DNA of 64,000 bases, taken from Tenodera sinensis. Taxonomy: Eukaryota > Arthropoda > Insecta > Mantodea > Mantidae. The notes below the pieces were generated by a model. It was not told the DNA's origin. It saw only the letters and a list, made by a program, of their open reading frames with translations, and did not search any database. The stretch spans positions 175,189,352 through 175,253,351 of the forward strand of contig CM060964.1 in the NCBI GenBank assembly GCA_030765045.1, read 5' to 3'. The position numbers and the translations under genes were made by a program. Position 1 is the stretch's first letter; every line of letters starts with the position of its first letter. Below, one piece after another: positions 34,396 through 45,040 of the stretch.

Positions 34396-34920
34396 CAACA
34401 TCAAATCTGTTAGATTTCACATAATTTTCAACAGTTCGAACAGACTTGTTAGTGAATATAACACTTTCAGTTCATTTTTCAAAGACAGAATAATATCAAA
34501 GTAGGAAACATATGGATCACTCGATTCATATAATACATTTGTTGGAAAACTTTTATTGTAACTCAAAAAATGTTTAGAATCCAGTAAGACCAGACATTTC
34601 AACTGTTTCTGTGATTCAAATATTAATTTAGTTTAATTAGTTTATTAATGTGTCCAGGACTTCACCAAAAATCCTTAAGTACGAAGAATGGCTTCCATCT
34701 TCACGACAGTTTCTCTTTATAGGCCTTTGTTTGTCCTCTTCATTAACAATGCTTATAGCTTCTGATCATATTTCTTCAAATTCTAAGTTTCTAATTGTTG
34801 ATATCTTATGTTTATCCAAAGCTGGATTAAATAGACTAAAATTGCAAAACCCACTGTATTTCAGGGCATTTTCTCAGTTGCAAACAGCAAGCATGGCCAG
34901 CAATAAAGTTTATTGAATTT
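34396..34920 (-). pseudogene. hAT-2 transposase: TTF-type finger and pre-dimerisation region, internally deleted
   Basis: On the minus strand, 34780-34920 reads LYCWPCLLFATE followed by SGFCNFSLFNPALDKHK, the TTF-type zinc-finger motif of hAT proteins. The next recognisable protein, 34417-34602, is already near the C-terminus: DSKHFLSYNKSFPTNVLYES and YFDIILSLKNELKVLYS. The catalytic RNase H-like core between them is missing. The end (FDVVY) continues into 28377-28095 across the hAT-1 insertion. Confidence 0.7.
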
Positions 34921-35045
34921 GCATGAACCAATCAGCCGCACATACTTACCTTAATTGTTTATATTATAATAACTTTTCTAATGATTATTTTTTCCCTTCT
35001 GCTCACACTGCAAGCATGTAAGAGCTGGAGTAGGCCTTTCCTGTT

Positions 35046-35285
35046 TTAATATTACTAGCTTAGCAGTAATAGTAACCGCTTTTTAGAGAGCACCATATTT
35101 TCATGTTTTGGCGGTTACATCGCTCTCTCACAACCCCCAGAATGTCTGGAGGACCATACCTTTCGTTGGTTTATGGGTCTCACCGACCTGCCCGGGAGAG
35201 TTATCAAAATAAATTCACCGACCATATCCTCTGATTACCAATCAGAGGACGTATTACATGCCATGACAGGTCAACATTTTAGGGG
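35046..35285 (+). mobile_element. LINE family R 5' module (also found at 60402)
   Basis: About 180 bases starting ATGTTTTGGCGGTTACATCG, with GAATGTCTGGAGGACCA, TCTGATTACCAATCAGAGGA (a hairpin) and TACATGCCATGACAGG. They match 60409-60580 and sit just upstream of the LINE coding remnants here. A GTAACCGC...GCGGTTAC inverted repeat precedes it. The position suggests an untranslated 5' region of the LINE (inference). Confidence 0.65.
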
Positions 35286-37895
35286 TTAAGAGTTTATAGA
35301 GAAATTAGAGAAATGGAGAGGTTGGAAAAATAAAGACTCCCTACCTCTCAGGAACCCTAATAGCATCGGGGTCGGAAGAGAACAACAGATGACCAAGGTA
35401 AGGTCAGATAGAAAAGCTACAGTGAGGAGCAAAACACCAGTAGGTGGAAGTAATGTTCTGCTCAGCTTGGGTACCTTATGGTTGCCATTCACATATCCCC
35501 TAGACGGAGACCCCTGAATATACAGAAAAGATGTGCAAGCTATCAATTCACAGATATTCAAAACTAGTGACAGATCAAAGGTTCTTTTCCTGGACCAGAT
35601 CACATACATCCAGAGTTCGTAAAAAACCTTGGAAAAACAGCAAAACAACAACTACTAAAACTCTACAATCTATCCTGGAACACCACTGCACCTGCCGAAT
35701 GGTGAAAAGCAATAATTGTCCCACTCTTGAAGAAAGATAAAACAGCATCAGAAATAAAAAATTATAGACCAATAGCTCTTACTAGCATAACAGCAAAAGT
35801 GATGGAAAGAATGGTGTCAAATAGGTTAAATTGGTTTCTAGAATCCCAAAATTTAATTTCCCCATGTCAAGCTGGATTCAGAGAGTTCCACTCTACAAAT
35901 GAACAAGTCTTACTTCTCAGTCAAGAAATCAAAGACTTCTTCAATAGAAAAGAAGATAATTTATCAGTTTTTATTGATTTCCAAAGTGCATATGATTCTA
36001 TATGCAGAACAAAACTGCTAAAGAAAGTAAAAAAATAGGGATACAAGGTCCAATGTTTTCATGGCTATGTCATTTCCTAACACAATGCTTTATTGCTACC
36101 AGATATGGAAGAAATATATCTAAATACAAAAAAGTACACTGGGGCTTATCACAAGGCGCAGTGCTCAGCACTACACTTTTTAACATATTTATTAATGATC
36201 TGCCACAACAAATACAAGAATCAAGTGTGAAGTGTGCACTATTTTCTGATGACTTAGTAATGTGGACTTCAAAACCAAAAAACAAAAGTACAGAACTAGA
36301 GAAAACCATGCAACCATCCTTAAACAACCTACAAAAGTGGACCAGAGAAAATTTAATGATTGTTAATACAACAAAATCAAACTACCAAATCTTTTCACCA
36401 AGAAAAAACCACTAAAAATAAAACTAAATTTTGAGGGTCAACAATTACCAGAAACAAAGGAAGCAAAGTATTTAGGAGTTACATTTGATACCAAACTTAC
36501 ATGGACCAAACAAATAGAAAATGTAATACAAAGAGCAGGGAGGTGCCTTTCACTGTTAAAACGTCTAACAGGAATGAAGTGGGGATGTTCCAGAGAAACT
36601 CTTAACACAATATACAATGTATATATAAAGCCATTATTTACTTACTGCAGCAAAGTTCTTGTAACAGCAAACACCCAAAAAATTCAAATATTTCAAAATC
36701 AAAGTCTGAGACTGATTACAGGTGCTATCAAAACTACACCAATAGCAGCTATGGAAATACTAACCAACCAATACCCCATTGAATATGAAATAGAAAAAGC
36801 GGTTCATATTCAACATGAAAAGTTGATCAGACTCCCATTCAATACATGGCACAAGAGAAATTTTACACATACACTAAAGACTCAGGAGAGCTTTCCTTCC
36901 AAAATTCAAGACATCAAGAAGAATGTATACCTTCCTAATTCAAAGGAAAACTTCATATCTAAAGTCAATCCGACACAAACATTAGATATCACATATTATT
37001 TATACCTGACAGAAGAAGTTAAGAAAAGTGATACTCCAACTAGTGTACTAAAATTATTAGCATTAGAGACAATCCATACTTGATTTCCAGAACACGAATG
37101 GCTCCATATTTATACTGATGTATCATTGATATCAAACCGAGATGCAGCAGGTGCTGGAGTCATGTGTCACCTCTTTTCCTATTATAAATCTTTAAGTTAT
37201 GGAACTACAAACTTTGATGGAGAAATTGAAGCAATTCCAATGGCCCTATAAAATCTTTTGTATAGAATTTCACATTTTGATCAAGCAGTTATTCTCTCAG
37301 ATTCCAGGGCGGCAATTATAGCAATTACTTCCAAGTTTTCACCAAAAAACCAAACAATTATAGAATGTTGGAAAATCCTTACCCATCTAACCACACTTCA
37401 AAAACACCTAGTCTTCCAATGGATACCAGCTCACTGTGGACTGAGTGGTAATGAGAAAGCTGATTTTCTTGCTAAAAAGGGTACTGGCAATGTGAAGAAA
37501 TCTATAGTTAATCTACAATTTTATGCAGCTAAAAGATTAGTCAACTCTGAATTCAAAAAAATTATTGAAAAATATTACTATGAAAAATCAAAAAATAAAA
37601 GATGGGAACTACCAAACATTCAAACAGTAATTCCTGAGTATCCTTGAAAAACAGCAGTTGCAACCTTCAGGTTGATTACAGGACATGATTGTCTGGCAAA
37701 ACATTTGAATAGAATTGGGATATATTCTTCTCCACTCTGTCCTCTATGTGATCTGCAAGAGGAAATGGACCGAGACCACCTTCAAATATGCCTGGCCACT
37801 TCTAGCACCCCATCCATCAGTGAAAAATATTGGAGAGCAAGAGGATTAATGACTTCATTGTCAGAAATGCAGCACTAGCTAACAACAGCACTATT
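35286..37895 (+). pseudogene. RNase H-bearing LINE (family R), longest copy
   Basis: Frames run in order from the RT linker to the natural C-terminus. RT motifs: PGPDHIHPEFVKNL (35600), KNYRPIALTSITAKVMERMV (35755), CQAGFREFHSTNEQVLLLSQ, motif A LSVFIDFQSAYDSI (35965), motif B LSQGAVLSTTLFNIFINDLP (36150) and motif C FSDDLVMWTS (36242). FSDD replaces the usual F/YADD. The thumb is KYLGVTFDTKLTWTKQIE. RNase H: IYTDVSLIS (Gly to Val next to the first Asp), FDGEIEAI, AVILSDSRAAI and WIPAHCGLSGNEKADFLAKK. A C-terminal zinc knuckle reads CPLCDLQEEMDRDHLQIC. At least five stops or shifts. ORF1 and the AP endonuclease are not recognisable. The 3' end is GCACTAGCTAACAACA near 37892. Confidence 0.88.
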
Positions 37896-38042
37896 ACAAG
37901 CCTACCTTCATATTTCATCGGCAAATATGGTCGTTTTACTAATTGTTTTATTACACAATGTTTATCCATTTTGAAGGATAAGTACTAGCAACTGTCTTGG
38001 TACAGTGTACACTATGAAATAAGTAATACTAATACAGCTGGT
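37896..38042. other. Short AT-rich spacer
   Basis: Nothing recognised between the LINE end and the SINE cluster. Confidence 0.4.
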
Positions 38043-38490
38043 AATTATTATTTATTTACACCAACCAACTTACTGTTGGTGTTTTTAAACACACAAGCCA
38101 TGTGTGGGCAATGTTTGAGAGGTAGAACTGGAACTTAAAAATTCTATGTCACAGCTGGGATTTGAACCACAGACCCTCCGTGAATTTTTAAGTTCCAGTT
38201 CTACCTCTCAAACATTGCCCAAACATGGCTTGTATATTTAAAAACACCAACAGTAAGTTTGTTGGCATAAATAAATAATAATCACCATCTGAAAGTTATT
38301 TAATACTGGGACATAAAGTACTTGCAATAGTAAGTCACCAATGGGGTAATTGTCTCTGATGTGAGACTGCCTTTGTGGTTTACTGGGAGAAATACAAATT
38401 GGTTTGAGAATTCAATGTCATTCTGGTAGGTTGCCACAGTAGCTTAAAGGTTAGAGCATCCCGCTGGTAAGTGGATAGAAAGAGGTTTGT
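38043..38490. mobile_element. SINE family C, inverted pair plus a diverged tRNA-like head
   Basis: Arms at about 38043-38143 (minus) and 38184-38283 (plus) are inverted copies containing AACTGGAACTTAAAAATTC and its reverse complement. A truncated tRNA-like segment (GGGATTTGAACCACAGACC) lies between them. The plus copy continues through CAATGGGGTAATTGTCTC and ACTGGGAGAAATACAAATTG into a decayed head (GCCACAGTAGCTTAAAGGTT). The same arrangement occurs at 54747-55345. Confidence 0.75.
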
Positions 38491-38509
38491 AGAGCTTCAA
38501 TTTGAAAAT

Positions 38510-38610
38510 AAAGGAAATTAAATACAACTCGATCCATAATAAGAGAAGTTAGGCAAGGAGTTTCTCAAGGATTGGTCTTGGGTCCCCTGTTGTTTTGTTA
38601 TATACCAGGT
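38510..38610 (+). pseudogene. LINE RT motif B fragment
   Basis: The frame REVRQGVSQGLVLGPLLFCY matches RT motif B (QGSVLGPLLF) of CR1/Jockey-type LINEs. Nothing of the flanking RT domain is recognisable. Confidence 0.55.
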
Positions 38611-38706
38611 GAGTCAAGTACCTCTTATTTTTTGGAAAGTAGGCCACCCTCATTTAGCATGTACACTTCAGTCCAGTTTTGTACTTATTAACCTCTTCAG
38701 GGATAT

Positions 38707-38767
38707 GGACGTGAAATCACGTCCATTTAAAATGATGGACGAGCGATATGGACGTGTATACACGTCC
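38707..38767. promoter_or_regulatory. Subterminal palindromes in the piggyBac left end
   Basis: GGACGTGAAATCACGTCC (38707-38724; 8-base arms around AA) and the perfect palindrome GGACGTGTATACACGTCC (38750-38767) share the GGACGTG core. Repeated subterminal palindromes of this sort may be transposase binding sites (inference). Confidence 0.5.
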
Positions 38768-38878
38768 TGTGCATTTGTGCATTTAACCCTTACTTATCCT
38801 CTATCTAACTCAACTTATTTTAACTTTCCCCCGTTATGAAACATTTAATTAAATTCTATATGCCTTACTGGCTTACCT

Positions 38879-40630
38879 TTATATGTTCCTTCTGCAGTGA
38901 TATGCCTCAAAACAGGGATAAACACACAAGGGCACATCTCCACATTCGCCACAGATCATCCCAGTTTCCTTGCGGATTCCCTTCTTGCGGCACACGAAAC
39001 ATCTTCGAGATGGGCGGGACTTCTTTGCTGTTGAAGGTATCCTTTTAGGATAATGTTTTCCTTGAAGTCTGAGGGGTGCAGGGGTTTTGGATTTTCTACC
39101 CCCAGTATGAAGAGGCCTCTCAAACTGGTATTCTTCAATTAGGCTGCGAGCTATTGATAGTCGAAAGTCCAGGTAGGTCATTGTCTTGTGTGGGTTTAGA
39201 GCACTCCAAATTACCAAACAATTGTATATGGTTATATCCAGCTGGTGCAAAAATACCTTTTTATACCATTTCACTGTTTTTCGTAAAGAGGGATATGCTT
39301 GCAATACCTGATCTACTAGATCGACACCGCCCATGTGCATATTGTATTCCTGGATAACGTCAGGCTTGAAAGTGCACATTTTGGTATGGGCATCTGTTTT
39401 TCCAGTGTCAATCATTGAAATCTGAGAACTGCAATTGGATAATACCGTAACTACCCTCCTGTCCTGCCAGGCAAGGTAGGTCAAAGGTGGGAGCTGACGC
39501 ACCTCCATTTCCCCTCTCCTTGGAGCCTTCGTATTCACATCTTTTGGCAAACCAATACGATTTGAACGTACTGTTCTAAGTGCATTAGTCTTTCTTTTGT
39601 GTAAGGCCATGAATAATTTAGGAGAGCTGTACCAGTTATCTAAGTACACAGTCCTACCCTGATCAAGCACAGGTTCCATTAGGTGCATTACTATGGAGCC
39701 AGATAAGCCCAAATCTTTGTCTCCAGTATTGTCAGTCCCTTGACCAGTATAGATGCAGCTATTGTAAAGATATCCCGTTTTACTTTCACAAACATCAAAA
39801 CTCTTGATGCCAAATCTAGCCCTTTTTGTTTTGATGTATTGCTTCCAACCTAAGCGGCCCTTCCAAAGCATTAGGCTTTCATCAACAGTGACCTTTTCAC
39901 CACGCACATAATTTTCTTTAAATTTTGAAATAAATTAATTGAAAACAGGCCTAATTTTGTGGAGTTTGTCATTTACATTCTCTATGCAGGTGAAATGAAG
40001 GAACCGCAAAATTGACGTAAACTTGTTATTTGACATGCATTTTCCAAAAAAAGGAGTAGCTAGCATGTCATCTGTGGACCAATACATGTATAATGCAGGT
40101 TTACGAATAACACCCATAAGTATAATTAGATCAATTAGCCTGTAAATCTCATTAAGTGTTACTTCTGTCCATCTTTGAATTCTGCTCTTAGGCCCTAATT
40201 TACCTTTAGAGAGCAGGTCTTCCTTCACCTTACTCGCATATACATTTGTTTCCGAAACAATGAGAGACACCAAGTCAGTAGTAAAAAATTTTGTAAAAAT
40301 GTCAATTGGTTGGCTGTCAGAAGTCAGCTGAGCCTGGGGTATAACACCAGACCCTGTGCTCGTGAAGATGTGCCTGTTTGTATTGCAATTGTTTTCAGCA
40401 CTCCACAATGCTGACTCTTCACGAACACCTGAAGGAAGTTGGTCACATTCTTCCTCACTGCTACTCGTACCTATATCCTCCACACCCCCCTCAAATTCGG
40501 AAAATTCGCCATCAATATCCAAATCGCTGTCACACAGCAAGAAGTCCTCCACATTATCGTGTGTAATTTCAGAAGCCCTTACACTTCCACCACTCGCTAA
40601 CCTTTGTGCAACACTGCTTGTTGATGCCAT
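38879..40630 (-). pseudogene. piggyBac transposase with one in-frame stop
   Basis: The frame runs from an ATG at 40630 (MASTSSVAQRL) through 231 residues to TAA at 39937-39935, then stays open in the same frame to 38879, about 583 codons in all, the usual length of piggyBac transposases. The N-terminal region is acidic (EEECDQLPSG). The core has RWTEVTLNEIYRLIDLIILM and YWSTDDML. The catalytic aspartates are visible in KVTVDESLMLWKGR, TVYLDNWYSSPKLF and YNMHMGGVDLVDQ. The C-terminus holds a Cys-rich zinc-binding domain (CFVCRKKG, CGECGDVPLCVYPCFEAYHC). The enzyme excises and inserts at TTAA. A single nonsense codon just before the first catalytic Asp is the only obvious lesion, so the copy is young. 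Read-through or sequencing error could not be excluded. Confidence 0.93.
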
Positions 40631-41190
40631 GTTTTAGCTCTGAGATGTAATACTCAAAAGCTTCTCACTTCAGCTACAAGCAGGAAAGTATACGTATGTA
40701 TTTCAAGAAAGAAACAAACGGAGCCTGCTATATCCAAGTTATGAAACACGTGTAAGGAAAAATTGCAAACCTGCTTTATTCTGATGACTCATAAACCACG
40801 CATACAGTGGTGTTCTATTTCACATTGTGCTGTGATTTGCTGACGCATAGCTCACACATACAATGGGTCCACTACTGTTTCTTTCCAAGAAATTATATTA
40901 GATGCATTCGACAAAGCAAAGTTAACTTTTCACCACAGTGAAACAAATAGTGCCATTTCAACGATTTGTAAGTGCAACTCAACATTGCTGATGATGTACA
41001 TGTATACTGCATATAATGAGTTTTATACCAGTTTTTGTTTCATTAAAATAACTTAAAATTTACGCAAAATACAGCTGTGTATTTACGAAGCACTTTTAGC
41101 GCATTTAACAATTTAAATGCCCTGCGCTGGATATTGGGTATCCGTTCTCGGCCTGCGGAGCTTTTAAATGGCTATCACTCAAGAGGTTAA

Positions 41191-42055
41191 GATGTATTGC
41201 ATGACATTCTTAGATAGAAAAAGTTGCAAAATTTAGAGGAACAGGAGTTTAAGAGACAGAATGTACTTTTCACTAAAGTACACCTCAAAACCATAAGACT
41301 CATTTACTGATAGTGAATACTAGGTTTCTAGCCAATTTTACAAACTTTTGATGACAGTTTACATAGAAACGCAATTTAGTAAATGCCTCTGATAAAATGG
41401 ATCTGTCATATGATTACACTAGCAACTTCAGCTAAAAGAACTTAGTACTTAGAGTCGGGGTTGGCTACAATGAATTAGGGACATGCCTCATCTATCATGC
41501 ACCCATACAGTCAAAATGCATAATTAAATTTTGGCATAAACTACATCTCATAATTTCAAATAACATGTATAATAGCTTTTGTAATTTAAGTAATAATATT
41601 ATAATGCCCAGCAAAGGATTAAAGTTATCTTAAAAGTATAAATCACACATGAAAAGTGGCGAAGTGGCAAAGTGGCAATGGCATAGCACCTGACTTATAA
41701 GTTCTACTACTGCACTTGGAGAATGCTTTTAGTCAAGTTTGCAAACAGCTGAATAAAAATGACTATACTGTGTGCTAACTTCAGGAACACGTGCTCATGT
41801 CCTGGCATTGTAGGTACAATGTCTTTTTTTTTTAATGCTCATCAAAACCTTGAAAACTGAATTCACAATCTAATTTTAAAGCCACTGAGGGGTTAGGACA
41901 TTATAATTTAAATCATTTTTGGTTGTCTGTATTTTGTAATAGAATAGTTATTATAACTTCTGCCTCATTAGACTGGAATGATGTGTGTTATTATTTCAAT
42001 TCTCTCCATTCTCTATGTGTATGCTGTCCCGCAATATTTTGTGTTATTCCATTAC
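41191..42055. other. Non-coding stretch, nothing firm
   Basis: AT-rich. A GAAGTGGCAAAGTGGCAATG repeat near 41660 resembles a decayed tRNA-like head but has no B box. Confidence 0.35.
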
Positions 42056-42059
42056 AATT

Positions 42060-42200
42060 TATTTGACAGATGAGTATGTTGATATGCTTTTGATATATGC
42101 AGAAGCAAGAGCCAATACAGAAGCAGCTCATCACCTATACCAGAAGAGATATCCTAATAGATACCAAGGATACCATAATATGGAAATAAAGCAATTATGA
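42060..42200 (+). pseudogene. DUF4817-type helix-turn-helix fragment of a mariner-like transposase
   Basis: The frame end DEYVDMLLIYAEARANTEAA and HHLYQKRYPNRY corresponds to the N-terminal DNA-binding region of insect Tc1/mariner-type transposases. The same motif occurs in fuller context at 57556. No catalytic part follows. Confidence 0.65.
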
Positions 42201-42728
42201 ATTAAAATAACAGCTCGAAGCATAATAATTCTTCAACCAATGTTATTTGTGAATATTACAAAGTAAAAATATTAGTACATGTAGGGGATTCAACCACCTC
42301 TACACCAGATGGGTTACACTGGCCTGCGAATTTAAATTTTTTTTCTGTGGCATGGGGTTTATCAGTTCTCTAAACCTAATTTTGGTATGCTAACTTCAAA
42401 TCTGTTTACCATTTTTTCATGCCACACACCATTTTTTTGCCATGCAGAAGGGAAATGTGTAATATTAGACTTTGTTTCTAGTTTTGAAGTACAATTTTAA
42501 ATGTGTGAAATCATTCAAACAAAGAAACAATCTCAATTCCACAGATGCAACAGTGTACACTGAACTAGAAATTTTCAGACATACCTTATGATGTTATTTT
42601 ATCCCCCATTTTGCTGAAAACATACACTGAGTCAACTTGCATTTGTGATCCTGATGAATGCAGAAAATGCAATTATAAGCCCATATTGCATCTGAGTACC
42701 TTTAAATTTTTGAGCATTGTTTTGAAGT
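42201..42728. other. Non-coding stretch, nothing recognised
   Basis: Short frames only, no motif. Confidence 0.35.
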
Positions 42729-43440
42729 TTAAACAGGGTGTTCACATTGGACAACTTCAACATAACCCAAAAACTTGTTTACAACTTCACTGAATGAGTC
42801 CCAAGCTTGAACCTCTATGTCTGTCATGATATTTCTAAAATGAATGCCCTTCATGAGTTTATGAATCTGTGGTTCATTAAAAATGCTTTGTTTCACTTTT
42901 GACTCAGACAACTTTGGAAATTTCTGAATAAGATATTGGAAACAACAACCACCTTTGTCCAAAGCTTTGACAAAGTGCTTCGTTATCCCTAATTTGATAT
43001 GGAACAGGGGTAGCAAAACCTTGTGTGAGTCAATCAACAAGCGATTTATTAAATTTTCTTGTACCTGGCACTAAATCTTTTCTTTTTGGCCAATTAGTTT
43101 CACCCCAGTGTCTCTCTCTGGCTCTAGAGTCCCATTCACACAAAAAGCACAGACATTTAGTGTACCCTGCTTGTTGGCCCAATAAAATACTGCACACAAT
43201 ACAATACTTAAGATCACAGCACACAAACCACTTGTGTGTATTATATTTAATTTTTTTCAGGACAGTATAACAATTTTGGTACGTTTCTTTAAGGGATGTA
43301 AGTGAACTATTGAAATCAAAGCAAATATATTGCTGTTGTGTAGCAGAACACCTTTCAGACTTCTCTTATTTGAGTCAATAAACAGACGCCTATCTTTTGC
43401 TTCATTAGCTGATCCAAGATAATTTATCAAGTTAGTGATA
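42729..43440 (-). pseudogene. Conserved transposon-associated protein of unknown function, frameshifted
   Basis: In minus-strand order: YCCNIT-like start decayed near 43440 (NITNLINYLGSANEAKD), RRLFIDSNKRSLKGVLLHN, LKETYQNCYTVLKKIKYNTH, then LLGQQAGYTKCLCFLCEWDS and ETNWPKRKDLVPGTRKFN. After a frameshift near 43040 come LPLFHIKLGITKHFVKALDK, PQIHKLMKG and EVQAWDSFSEVVNKFLG. I recall this order from repeated, unnamed proteins in arthropod and cnidarian genomes, probably encoded by a mobile element; the biochemical role is unknown. The expected C-terminal part is absent, and a SINE lies close beyond its N-terminal side. Confidence 0.6.
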
Positions 43441-43464
43441 TTACAACAATAAACTAGTTCTCCT

Positions 43465-43602
43465 TCATTATTTATTTATGCCAACAAACTTAATGCTGGT
43501 GTTTTTAAGCACACAAGCTGTGTGTGGGCAATGTTTAAGAGGCGGAATTAGGACTGAAAAATTCAATGCCATAGCCGGGATTTGAACCATGGATCTTATG
43601 CT
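43465..43602 (-). mobile_element. SINE family C fragment
   Basis: TTTATGCCAACAAACTTAAT, GGTGTTTTTAAGCACACAAG and CCGGGATTTGAACCATGGAT match the minus orientation of family C. The fragment covers the tail and B-box side. Confidence 0.8.
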
Positions 43603-43611
43603 GTAATAACA

Positions 43612-44175
43612 AAATGAAATTTTTGGGACTACATATAAATGAGAATTTGAAATGGATCACACATATTGAATAGTTAATAAAAAAACTTAGTTCCATATGT
43701 GATTTGCTTAAATGTCTAAAAAGCTTAATAAATCCAGCTGCATTGAGAAATATATACTATGGTTATTTTCTCAGTCAATTACAATATGGAATAATGTTCT
43801 GGGGGAAAAGGCAGATAGGGTTTTCAAACTACAAAAAAGACCTATTAAGGATATTGTATGGGGTAGATAACAAGACATCTTCTTGGCCATTATTCATAAA
43901 ACAAAACATTTCCTCTGCTTGTATGTTTATTTTATAATTAGTGATGTATCTAGAACAAAATGATCTACAGATACAGTTTGACTTAAATGCAAATATTCAC
44001 AAAATCAATACATGTCAAAAAGATGACTTTCACATTCAAAGTTGTAGAAGTGAAATTTTCAAGTTCAGTGTGGTCAATAACAGTATAAAATTATACAACA
44101 GACTCCCAGAAAATATTAAACAAAAGAAGAGCCCAGTACATTTTAAAATGGCATTAAAACTCTTTCCACTGTGAC
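43612..44175 (+). pseudogene. CR1-like LINE, C-terminal part
   Basis: Three adjoining frames give FLGLHINENLKWITHIE, then INPAALRNIYYGYFLSQLQY with GIMFWGK, then (43941-44174) DDFHIQSCRSEIFKFSVVNN and LYNRLPENIKQKKSPVHFKM. This is the RT thumb and C-terminal region of the LINE clade whose N-terminal half is at 26250-27718. The stop at 44172 follows LKLFPL and is slightly early for the clade. No tail or target duplication is clear. Confidence 0.78.
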
Positions 44176-44920
44176 ATTCATTTTATTCAGTAAATCAATT
44201 TCTGAGTACATCACAATTTCAATTAACTAGGGTTTTAAGTGATTGTAAATGTCCATAAATGTAATCCTTATACCATGACATGTCTGATATGTGTATGATC
44301 AAAAGGACAAAGTAAATTGAATGGAATTACATGGCACCATCTGCTTGAGTTCCCTTTCGAAGAAAGCCATGCTAAGGATTTGTACGCCTGAAGAAAATTC
44401 ATCAGATTCCACTAGCTTTGATCCTCAACCTCAAAAACCAGCAGCTAGTATGTTACCTCTAGTCCACTAGTAGAATAAGCTTTCATAAGAATAGCTTGTT
44501 GAAGAATGCATAGAGAAAGTCATGTGAATGTAACACATGAAAATTTTTCTTTGTTGGTTTTCATACTATACTTAAGTCCAACATTTTATAATGGAAATCA
44601 TCATTTACTTCAGAGATGTAAATGTTTTTGCATTGGATGTAATTAATTTGTGTTAATTAAAAGTGCCCCATGTGTCCAACTGTGTTTTATATCCTACTAT
44701 GAATTTTATTTTGCCCTTAACAGACCATTATTAAGAGCCCCACATTGGAGTTTTTTGAAATTCAAATGAAGCTATGCTAGAAAAGCATAAGACCTTCACA
44801 ATTTGACTTTTCTCAATTTTATGTATGTCACGCTATCAAAATATTTAATAAAATATAACATGGAGATAATTGGGTGCCTGTACTTGCACACCAGCTTGTT
44901 GTAACTTGGGCATCCCTTAT
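44176..44920. other. Non-coding stretch before a candidate exon
   Basis: Nothing recognised. It would be intronic if the candidate host gene is real. Confidence 0.35.
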
Positions 44921-44925
44921 TGCAG

Positions 44926-45040
44926 GAGATCACAGCACTGAATCTGAGGCCACATCTATTCCAGGGACTTCCCTTGACAAGGAAGAGGATGATACAAATG
45001 GTTCAATGTCATCAGAGGTTGGGGCTTCATCATCCAACAT
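44926..45040 (+). CDS. Candidate internal exon of an unidentified host gene
   Basis: An acceptor (CCCTTATTGCAG, ending 44925) and a consensus donor (GTGAGT at 45041) bound 115 bases that are open in one frame: DHSTESEATSIPGTSLDKEE, then DDTNGSMSSEVGASSSN. The composition (Ser, Thr, acidic) fits a disordered N-terminal region. The exon needs one base from upstream, which the candidate first exon (19170-19185) supplies. It leaves two bases for the next exon. No family recognised. Confidence 0.4.

Larger units (their letters stand above)
38692..41186 (-). mobile_element. Near-complete piggyBac transposon with TTAA duplications
   Basis: The 2495-bp element lies between TTAA at 38688-38691 and 41187-41190. 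The left end reads CCTCTTCAGGGATA, and the right end reverse-complemented reads CCTCTTGAGTGATA, matching at 12 of 14 positions. Both ends have CATTTAAAA a short distance inside. It carries one transposase gene on the minus strand. Single-TTAA flanks are the definitive mark of piggyBac insertion. Confidence 0.92.

Noticed and set aside
34417..34920. Independent third hAT element
   Set aside because: Its end joins in frame to 28377-28095, so it is better explained as the other half of hAT-2.
35286..35651. Hydrophobic minus-strand frame of 121 residues
   Set aside because: Antisense shadow of the LINE linker region; no motif of its own.
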